Shown here one piece after another: positions 37,247 to 46,000 of a stretch of DNA of 58,866 nt. Position numbers and translations under genes: made by a program. Under the pieces are notes generated by a model that saw only the letters and a program-made list of their open reading frames with translations, did not search any database and was not told the DNA's origin. How positions within the stretch are numbered: the stretch's first letter is position 1; each line of letters opens with the position of its first letter. Source of the DNA: an uncultured Saprospiraceae bacterium (GTDB taxonomy: Bacteria > Bacteroidota > Bacteroidia > Chitinophagales > Saprospiraceae); NCBI GenBank assembly GCA_937941095.1, contig CALDYJ010000039.1:1-58866 (forward strand), read 5' to 3'.

Positions 37247-38842
37247 TTATTGTACAATAATGGTAAGATGATCTGTTAAAGAAATCCACTTGTCATCAGT
37301 ATTTAAAAAACTAGTATCCTCAGCAGTAAACTTAATAACATAAGTGCCAGGTGTACTAAATGAAACAGAAGTAATGCCGGATTTTGTGCTGGTAAAATTA
37401 ACTCTTCCTGGTCCACTGTGTTTGTCCCAAGAAACTGGCAAATCTACTCTTACATCATCTAGAAATATTTCAGCACTAAGTTGAATGCTTTGGTTGATTC
37501 CTGTAGAAGTAGAACTTGCATTTATGTTAGTATAGTACCCTGTATTTACAGGAGCATTGTTCGTTAACGTATTTTTAGTTTGAGGCATTATTGATCTGAT
37601 GAACTCAAAACGCTTATCCCAATAATCTGGATTCGAATGACCTGACTCCCTACGATTAAAAATGATTTTTCTATTAGTAAGTTGATTGGCTGCAGTCATT
37701 ACAGAAGAGGGAGGACATACATCGTCCTCATAACTGACAAATAAAATAGAAGGCCCTTTAAATCTTTTTGCAAAATAAACAGCGTCAAAATACCTGGTCG
37801 CTTTAAGTGCATTTTGTTCATGACTAGGATCAAAAGAGTATGTGTTTCTAGAAGAAAATAAATAATGAGGATGTCCACTTGTTCTATCGTAGTGAAATCC
37901 AGCATGATGACATAGAGCAGGAACAGAAGCAACCAAAAGTTTTATCCTATCATCCAAGCCTGCCATTGAAATAGAAAGACCACCACCTTGACTAATACCC
38001 ATTACACCTAAATTTTGTTTGTCGAAGTCCGGTCTAGTAAAAAGATAATTAATGGCTTGAACACCTCCTAAGAGACCATACCTATAATAGTTTTTATATT
38101 GATCGGTGTAATCATCTGGTTTGTATGCATTTGGGTCCCCTTGATCTGCTGGTGCATTATGGATACTGAGAACTACTATAATGGAGTTTAAGATTTCCGC
38201 ATCAAATTCTCTAGGGAAAACATGTCCACCACCACTACCATAAGAAGGCATAGTAAGAAAGGCAGGAAAAGGGCCGTTTCCTTTTGGAACAGAAATAAAA
38301 CCGTGTACTCTTCTCCCTTCAATATTTCCTAAACTTAATTGATAAGTATCCGATTTTGAGGTGCTGCTATAAGGACTTATTGCAGGGCTAATAGGAACAG
38401 CAGCTAATGCGTTTTTTTGTTGCGCCCAAAATTGATCAAAATCAGTAGGCTCACTTTCCATTGGTTGTAATTCAAAAGGAGAAACAGCAGCACCCGCAAT
38501 GGTTGAGATTGCTCCTTGAACTTCACACAGTAAGAAGGCAGGTTCAAAGTAACTGAAAGGAATCTGGACAGTTTGCCCAGCCACCAATTCTATCGTCCCT
38601 TCTTCTAAAGCATGAGACCTAGCATCTAACTTAATCGTATAAGTAGCAGTTCCTGTATAATCAGAAAGAACGTTAAAGTTCATTAATTCTCCAACCTCAT
38701 AAGTCGCTGTAGGTCTATCTGCTACTACATCTATTTGTGCTAAAACGGTAGAATTAAAACTACCTATTAGAAGAATAGCGACAATTGTATGCAACACTTT
38801 TGCGATATGTTCAGTATTCATTGATAACTGAATTTTATTCAT
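37247..38842 (-). CDS. Exported carbohydrate esterase family 7 (acetylxylan esterase-like) protein
   Basis: From the ATG at 38842 the protein is 531 residues; a GTG 24 bases upstream is less likely. A signal sequence ends near residue 36 (TVLAQ). An Ig-like domain follows, then an alpha/beta-hydrolase core with MGISQGGG (nucleophile Ser284), Asp373 in YEDDVCPP and His402 in ESGHSNP. The CE7-type sequence SEPTDFDQFWAQQK and YRYGLLGG are also present. CE7 enzymes remove acetyl groups from xylo-oligosaccharides or cephalosporin C. The C-terminal ~100 residues look Ig-like. No T9SS domain is visible. Confidence 0.87.
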   Translation of the reverse strand: MNKIQLSMNTEHIAKVLHTIVAILLIGSFNSTVLAQIDVVADRPTATYEVGELMNFNVLSDYTGTATYTIKLDARSHALEEGTIELVAGQTVQIPFSYFEPAFLLCEVQGAISTIAGAAVSPFELQPMESEPTDFDQFWAQQKNALAAVPISPAISPYSSTSKSDTYQLSLGNIEGRRVHGFISVPKGNGPFPAFLTMPSYGSGGGHVFPREFDAEILNSIIVVLSIHNAPADQGDPNAYKPDDYTDQYKNYYRYGLLGGVQAINYLFTRPDFDKQNLGVMGISQGGGLSISMAGLDDRIKLLVASVPALCHHAGFHYDRTSGHPHYLFSSRNTYSFDPSHEQNALKATRYFDAVYFAKRFKGPSILFVSYEDDVCPPSSVMTAANQLTNRKIIFNRRESGHSNPDYWDKRFEFIRSIMPQTKNTLTNNAPVNTGYYTNINASSTSTGINQSIQLSAEIFLDDVRVDLPVSWDKHSGPGRVNFTSTKSGITSVSFSTPGTYVIKFTAEDTSFLNTDDKWISLTDHLTIIVQ

Positions 38843-38908
38843 AATAATTATTAAAAAAACCAACACACATATATAATTATTCTATATGTTTTTTGGCGCA
38901 ATTTTGCT

Positions 38909-38916
38909 TAACTTTG
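38909..38916 (+). promoter_or_regulatory. -7 element of the 1337-residue T9SS cargo gene
   Basis: TAACTTTG matches TAnnTTTG and ends 20 bases before the ATG at 38937. It lies inside the longer reading frame that begins at 38886, which supports the downstream start. Confidence 0.55.
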
Positions 38917-38936
38917 ATCAATATTTTCTACACCCT

Positions 38937-41900
38937 ATGAGCATATACATCAAGACCTTTATCTTGTTTCTAATTGTATTGCTTCAGACGACCTGTCTGA
39001 AAGCTCAATCTTCCATAGAATTTATTAAAACTTTTGGCGCAAATTCCAATGATTTCTATACAAGCATTGGGTCTGATGGAGGGGATGGAATATTTTTACT
39101 CGGTTATAGCTCCTCAAATTACGGGATTTTCAATCAAAATAAAGGAAAGTATGACATTGTTATTCATCAAGTCAACCAAACAGGTGACTTAATTAACAAT
39201 ATTAACGATGGATCTATCCAAAATGATGTTAGCAATAGCCTGATTAATTTGGACGAAAAGCTATACATAGCCACATATTCCAATGCTCAAGAAGAAATTG
39301 CAAGCAAAATCTCAAGTTTTGATACCGAATTGAACAAAACACAAGATATTGATCTAAATCTAGAGGGGGCAGATTATCCAAAAAAGATGATTCCTTCGCT
39401 AGATGGAAACTTTTTTATATGTGGCAACAGCAATGGTGCAAAAAACAGATTTGGAGGTTGGGATATTTATGTATCAAAATATTCTAGTACAGGAAGCTTG
39501 ATGTGGCAACAAAGTTATGGCGGACAGAAATTAGATGCTGTTAACGGCCTCCTTGAATTAAATGATGGCTCCTTAATCTTAACCGGTTTTACTTATTCAG
39601 ATGATGGATTTATAAATGAATCTAAGGGTAAAAAAGATGCTTGGGTAATGAAGCTTAGCTCATCAGGAGAAAAATTATGGGCAATAAATCTAGGAACAGA
39701 AGGTTTCGAGACTTTAGTGGATGCTCAACTATCTAATGATGGAATTTTATTGGCCGGAACAAAAGGGGTGTTTGATTATTCAAACCCTATCTCAAAAGGC
39801 ATATATCAAGATCAAATCTGGCTTGTCAAAATAAACTTTGAAGGACTCGTCCAGTGGGAAAAAACATACGGTGGATTAGGAAATGAAAGAACATGTGCTT
39901 TTATAAAAACAAATGAAGGATATTTGATCTCTGCAACTTCTGATTCTAAAGATGGACTCAGTGCAGGAAATAAAGGTAAAACAGACGCATTAATTCTTAG
40001 CATAGATGCTAATGGTGAAATCCTTTGGAATAGGTTGTTAGGGGGTGAAGGTAAAGATGAATTAAGTACTGCCTTCCAAGATTCAAAAGGTAAATTATGG
40101 TTAGCAGGATACACAGATTCAAAAAATGGAGATATTCCTCAGACCTTTGGAGAAAAAGATGGGTGGCTTGTAAAATTAGAAGGAACAGCACCAAGCTTTA
40201 GCCTTAACTTAGGACAAGATCGAAGCATTTGCTTAGGGGAAAATGTTAGTATAGACGCTACCCTTCCAACATGTAATTGCAGCTACCTTTGGAGTGACGG
40301 AAGCACTCAATCCATTAAAGAAATTTCACCTACAGAAGACATTACTTATGGCCTAACAATAACTGATGATCAAGGCAATTCAGCAAGTGATGGCATTAAT
40401 ATTATTGTTAATCCTTTGCCTAATGCAGATTGGATTGCAAACGATCCTACATGTGCAGGAATACAGAATGGTTCCATTCAATTGAACAATGTTTCAGGAC
40501 AAGATCCAATACAATTTTCATGGAACGGATTCAATGGTTCAGATAGACTTTTAAATTTAGGTGCAGGTAGTTTTGAACTTACCTTACTTGATGCCAATCA
40601 ATGCACAAATTCTTTTGCATTTGAACTCAATGAACCAGAGCTTCTTTTGGTTACAGCTGACATTAATGCTTTGGCTTGTAATGGAAATGCTACAGGCTCT
40701 ATTACCTTAAGTGTAGATGGAGGACTTGCTCCATATACATATCTGTGGAGCACTGGTGCAAGAGAAGAAAAAATTGAGCATTTAGAAGCTGGTTTATATG
40801 AAGTGACCATAACCGACGCTAATGAATGCGAGTTAATAGAATCTTATACCTTAAATGATGTTTCAGGAATCTCCATAGCAGTGAGTACAGAACGTGTTTC
40901 TTGTTTCGGAGGTGCTGATGGACAATTAAGTGTGGCTGTTGTTGGAGGCTCAGGTGTTTATGATTTCTCTTGGAACAATGGAGCAAGTGAAAGTGAATTA
41001 GATCAACTTTCTGCAGGTTTTTACATATTGACTTTAACGGACTCTAACGATTGTGAAACCATAACTCAAATTCAAATACATGAACCTAGTGAAATAATAG
41101 TAAGTGAAACTTTAGCAATGGAATCCTGCTTTGAATCTGGAGATGGATCAATCGAAATTCTTGTTGAGGGAGGAACTGGAACGTATACTTATTTGTGGAA
41201 TAATGATAATGTTGATCAAAATCAATACGACTTAAGTGCAGGAATTTACAGTGTAATTGTAAAAGATGAAAATGCTTGTGAACAAACATTTGAATTTATT
41301 CTAGCCCCTAAAGAAGAACTTGTTTTAGAATCTCAATTATACGGTTCCTATTGTAATGGATCAACTGATGGAAGCATTGAACTGAATGTCTTAAATGCTC
41401 AAGGTGAATTAAACATCGAATGGGATAATGACTTAGAAGGTTTGAACCCTCAAAATTTATCAGCTGGAACTTATGAAGTCAACATCACCGATGAAAATGG
41501 CTGTTCCGTTTCGGAAATCTTTGAACTATTCGAAGCTCCAGAAATTGAAGTTGTTTATGACCTCGAAAATGCTTCTTGTTTTGAAGGGGCAAATGGGTTT
41601 ATTGAAATCACAGAAATAATTGGTAAAGGCCCTTTTGTAATCAATTGGGATTCAGGAATTGAGGATTTAAAAATTACGGATCTTTCAGCCGGACTTCATT
41701 CTGTTACCATTTTAGATGCTAATGATTGTTCAAAAGTTTTTGATTTTGAAATAGAAGAACCAGTTGAATTAAATGTTGAATTAACTACAGAAAATGTCAT
41801 ATGTTTTGGAGAAGAAACAGGTTCAGCTACCGCCATGCCTAGCGGCGGTACAGCACCATATACTTACAGTTGGTATGATGCGGATTTAAATGAACTTGAA

Positions 41901-42950
41901 AATGTAGAGAGTTTAAGTATGCTCAAAGCAGGGGTTTATAACTTGCTCGTTATTGATGCAAATGCATGTGAGTTTGAAACTTCATTTGAAATTGAAGAAA
42001 GCGAAAGATTAAGTCCAAGTTTTCAAATTAGAGATGCCACTTGTCCAGGTATAGATAATGGCATGCTAAAAGCAAATTTGGAAAACGAATCAGATTATAA
42101 TTTTGCATGGTCAAATGGAGGGCAAGGCTCTTCTATTGAAAACTTAGGGGCAGGAAATTTCTTTTTAAGTGTGACCAATGATTTTGGTTGTGAAACGGTG
42201 TTTCAGTTTTTTGTAAAACAACCATCTCCCTTTGAATTGGTTTATGGATTGCAAGATGAAAAATGTTATGGAGACCATAATGGAGAAATAGCTGTTTCAT
42301 TTTCTGGAGGGACTGAGCCATACAACTACCTTTGGTCAAACGGACAAACAGAAGCCTTCATCAAAGAATTAATTCCAGGCACTTATGATCTGAATATTAG
42401 TGATGATAATGATTGTACTTTTGACACAAGTTTTGTGGTTGAAGAAGCTAGCGAAATTTTCATAGATGAGACTTTAGTAGATGCAGATAAGGATCTTGAA
42501 AATGGAAGCATCACACTTGAAGTGAATGGAGGTGTTATGCCTTATCGAATTATGTGGAACAATGGCCGAGAAGGAGAAGAACTAAATAATCTTTCATCAG
42601 GAACCTACAGTTTTACACTGACTGATGGAGTAGGCTGTAAAATATTTGGAGGATATGAAATAGAAGAAATCATTCCCACAGCGTATTCTCTTATTCAAAA
42701 AAAGACTTTTGAAATTTATCCTAATCCAACAACTGGCATTTTAAACATAGAAAAGTTATCCAATAACAAAGATTTTGAGGTTAAGATTTTTGATGTAAAT
42801 GGCCATAAAAGAAAAGAGTGGAACTACAACAATGGCTTACAATCATTTTCTTTGGATGTAAAAGATTTAAATGCGGGCATTTATTTCGTCGAAATAAAAG
42901 AATTTAATACCATTTCGAGGGTAAAAATTATAGTTCAAAAGGCTTATTAG
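38937..42950 (+). CDS. Giant T9SS cargo protein with beta-propeller and SprB-type repeats
   Basis: From ATG 38937 the protein is 1337 residues, starting with a signal peptide MSIYIKTFILFLIVLLQTTCLKAQ-like region that ends near residue 24. About 400 residues follow of repeats carrying WxxxYGG and DGxxLLxGYS patterns, predicted as a beta-propeller. One LNLGQDRSIC...W module and about ten SprB-type repeats (around 75 residues each, of the form CFGGADGQLSVAV...YDFSW...LTDSNDC) come next. The end is a T9SS type A domain (EIYPNPTTGILNIEKL...IIVQKAY). It is a surface adhesin candidate. The protein is a paralogue of the next gene. Confidence 0.88.
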   Translation: MSIYIKTFILFLIVLLQTTCLKAQSSIEFIKTFGANSNDFYTSIGSDGGDGIFLLGYSSSNYGIFNQNKGKYDIVIHQVNQTGDLINNINDGSIQNDVSNSLINLDEKLYIATYSNAQEEIASKISSFDTELNKTQDIDLNLEGADYPKKMIPSLDGNFFICGNSNGAKNRFGGWDIYVSKYSSTGSLMWQQSYGGQKLDAVNGLLELNDGSLILTGFTYSDDGFINESKGKKDAWVMKLSSSGEKLWAINLGTEGFETLVDAQLSNDGILLAGTKGVFDYSNPISKGIYQDQIWLVKINFEGLVQWEKTYGGLGNERTCAFIKTNEGYLISATSDSKDGLSAGNKGKTDALILSIDANGEILWNRLLGGEGKDELSTAFQDSKGKLWLAGYTDSKNGDIPQTFGEKDGWLVKLEGTAPSFSLNLGQDRSICLGENVSIDATLPTCNCSYLWSDGSTQSIKEISPTEDITYGLTITDDQGNSASDGINIIVNPLPNADWIANDPTCAGIQNGSIQLNNVSGQDPIQFSWNGFNGSDRLLNLGAGSFELTLLDANQCTNSFAFELNEPELLLVTADINALACNGNATGSITLSVDGGLAPYTYLWSTGAREEKIEHLEAGLYEVTITDANECELIESYTLNDVSGISIAVSTERVSCFGGADGQLSVAVVGGSGVYDFSWNNGASESELDQLSAGFYILTLTDSNDCETITQIQIHEPSEIIVSETLAMESCFESGDGSIEILVEGGTGTYTYLWNNDNVDQNQYDLSAGIYSVIVKDENACEQTFEFILAPKEELVLESQLYGSYCNGSTDGSIELNVLNAQGELNIEWDNDLEGLNPQNLSAGTYEVNITDENGCSVSEIFELFEAPEIEVVYDLENASCFEGANGFIEITEIIGKGPFVINWDSGIEDLKITDLSAGLHSVTILDANDCSKVFDFEIEEPVELNVELTTENVICFGEETGSATAMPSGGTAPYTYSWYDADLNELENVESLSMLKAGVYNLLVIDANACEFETSFEIEESERLSPSFQIRDATCPGIDNGMLKANLENESDYNFAWSNGGQGSSIENLGAGNFFLSVTNDFGCETVFQFFVKQPSPFELVYGLQDEKCYGDHNGEIAVSFSGGTEPYNYLWSNGQTEAFIKELIPGTYDLNISDDNDCTFDTSFVVEEASEIFIDETLVDADKDLENGSITLEVNGGVMPYRIMWNNGREGEELNNLSSGTYSFTLTDGVGCKIFGGYEIEEIIPTAYSLIQKKTFEIYPNPTTGILNIEKLSNNKDFEVKIFDVNGHKRKEWNYNNGLQSFSLDVKDLNAGIYFVEIKEFNTISRVKIIVQKAY

Positions 42951-42973
42951 TGGTCTTTTAGACTTATAAACCT

Positions 42974-42981
42974 TATATTTG
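42974..42981 (+). promoter_or_regulatory. Putative -7 element for the 1752-residue cargo gene
   Basis: TATATTTG matches TAnnTTTG and would give a leader of about 75 bases. The -33 element is unclear. Confidence 0.4.
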
Positions 42982-43062
42982 ATAGCTTACTAAAAGCAAG
43001 TTTTAATACCGTTTATCCCTGCCGTTTATAGAACCGAGTTTACAATTTAACCATCTTACTCT

Positions 43063-46000
43063 ATGCATCAGACACCATGGACCTGGCTTACGAGTCGTCG
43101 ATTATTAGCGTGTTTGTTAATGTCCTTTCCCTTCTTATTGCTTCATGCACAGGATCCTTGTTCGTTTTCACTCGATGTTGATTGGCAAATGAATTATGGA
43201 GGTACAAATTCAGAAATAGCAAAAAATTCTAGACCAACCAACGATGGCGGCTTTGTTGTATTCGGTCATACCTTGAGTGATGACATTGATGTTGCTAATA
43301 ATTTTGGTGGGGTAGATTATTGGCTTGTTAAAACTGATCAATTTGGAAATGTACAATGGGAAAATAATTATGGTGGTTCAAGTACAGACCTTGGAGCTTC
43401 AATAGTGCAAACTTCTGACAATGGATTTTTGATGATCGGAGGATCTCTTTCAAACGATCAAGATATATCAAGTCCTAAAGGGTCCTATGACATGTGGATG
43501 ATTAAAGTCGATGCTAATGGAAACAAGCTGTGGGATAAATCTTATGGTGGCACCAGAAACGATAGAGCTTCATGGTTAGAAAAAACATCAGATGGCGGTT
43601 ATGTGATTTGTGGTACTACGAGTTCTTCAGATGGCGATGTGAATGAAAACAAAGGCGTGACCGACGCCTTAATCGTTAAATTGGATGTAAATGCTAATGT
43701 CCAATGGACAAAGACCGTTGGAGGGAGCTCAGAAGATTTTGCAAATCATATTCAACAAACATCAGATGGCGGTTTTATTGTAACAGGTGGAACATTTTCA
43801 ACGGATGGAGACATTACAAATAATCAAGGAGATTTAGATGTTATGATTTTCAAGTTAGATGCAAGTGGTAATCTTTCATGGATCAATACAATTGGTGGCA
43901 GTGGTTTAGAATGGGGAAATTGCATCAAAGAAGCTTCAGATGGTACATTCGTATCTACTGGTGCAACGGATTCAAATAATGGAGACTTCTCTCAAAATCA
44001 AGGATCTCGAGATCTATGGTTTGCTAAACTAGACAATGGAGGAAACCTGATTTGGAATCAATCTTATGGAAGTTCAAAAGATGAAATAGGAAATGCCATA
44101 ATCGAAACACCATCAAATGGTTTTTTAGTTGCAGGTCATGCTGAGTTTACAGACGGAGACGTCTCTGCAAATAACGGTATTCTTGATGTCTGGTTGATAA
44201 ATACCACACTTGAAGGAGACCTCGTTCAAGATTACAACTATGGAGGATCTTTATCAGAAATGTCCGAAGACCTTAGATTTACTCAAGATGGAGGATTGAT
44301 CCTTACAGGATTTTCTGAATCTAAGGACATTGATTTAAATTCTAATGAAGGTCAAGCTGATTTTTGGCTTTTAAAATTCAAACCCATAGGTTCTGGTTTG
44401 CTACAACCAGACTTAGGGGAAGATGAATTTTTATGTGTCCCTCAAAATATATTTTTTAATGTAGAAATCAGCGATTGCTCTGATTGCTCTTACCTTTGGA
44501 CAGACGGGAGTACAGAGGCTAATCGATTGGTCTACTTTGAAGAATCAACAAATTTGGGTCTGACCATAAGCAATGCAAATGGATGCTCTGTTTCAGATGA
44601 CATTAACGTCATCTTGTCTGATTTAGAAATTGTAATAGATTTTTCAAACCCTTCAGGTTGTTTAGCTAATGGATCTATCATGGCTACTGCTACAGGAGGC
44701 TCTGGACAATATACTTATAGCTGGAGTAATCAAGTGATGGGTCAAGTAAATCAAGGATTAAACAGCGGCTCTTACAACCTGACCTTGAGTGATGGAGTTT
44801 GTGATTTGCGAGAAACCGTCTTGTTGGGAAATGAAAACGCAAATTTCCCACAGTTTGATTTAGGAGAAGATCGCTTTTTATGTAACGAAGAAACCCTTGA
44901 CTTAATTATTGATCTCGAAAATGTTGATGTGCTGTGGAGTGACGGAAGTAGTTCAGGGGTGCTGACAGTTTCTGAACCTGGATTATATGCAGTGACGGTT
45001 ACAAACAGTGACGGTTGTAGTAGCGTGGATGAGCTTAATGTAAATCAAGATGTAATCAATTTTAGTTTTGGTGAAGACATAAGTACTTGTGCGGAGGAAT
45101 ATACTTTTGATACCTTTTTAAAATTCTATGAGCATCTTTGGTCAACCGGTGAGAGATCACCTTCAATAACTGTCTTTGAAACAGGTCTTTATGAATTAAC
45201 CATTACTTCGCCATCAGGATGTACTTTAGAAGAAGATGTTTTTATTGACTTTTCTGAAAATCTATCTCTAGAGCTTGGATTGGATGTAGAAACGTGCGAT
45301 TCGTCTTACACCATTGTTAGTTCACTTAGTGCTGATCAATACTTATGGAGTACAGGAGAGACTACTGATTTTATCACTGTTACGGAATCAGGAACTTATG
45401 GATTAACCATTTCTGAAACAGAAGCTTGTACTTCTGAAGATGAAATTGTAATTGAATTTATAGATGGAATAAGTTTAGAATTAGGAGAAGATCAAGAAAG
45501 CTGTGACCCCTTATTATTGAACCCGGGTATTTCACAGGTAGATTACAAATGGTCAAATGGCAGTAACGGAGTGGCCTTATTAGCACAAGAAACCGGGATG
45601 TATGCTTTGACTATAACAAACAACTTAGGTTGTTCGGCAATAGATTCTGTTTATGTTGAAATCAATGATTATCCAAGCTTCGCTTTACCAGATACATTAA
45701 GTTCTTGCCAAAGCATCAAATTCGATTTTTCAGATTCTGACTATGATTTCTTATGGTCAAATGGCGAAAGTGGCTCTCAGGTTGAAATTGAAGAAGTAGG
45801 TGATTATATGATCACCGTTAGCAACAGTGGGGGCTGTACTCTTGTAGAAAATATTTATGTAAACATCACTAACGAATTAGCCTTTGACTTTGGGGAAGAC
45901 ATCGTGTCCTGTGAAGCGTTTGAATTAAGTACAAGTTTATTGGGCTTGGATTATGAATGGTCTACTGGTGCAGAAACAGAAAGTATTTTGATTACCGAAA

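Noticed and set aside
37699..37932. A 77-codon minus-strand frame inside the CE7 esterase
   Set aside because: It lies wholly within the esterase in another frame, and the esterase has intact catalytic residues.
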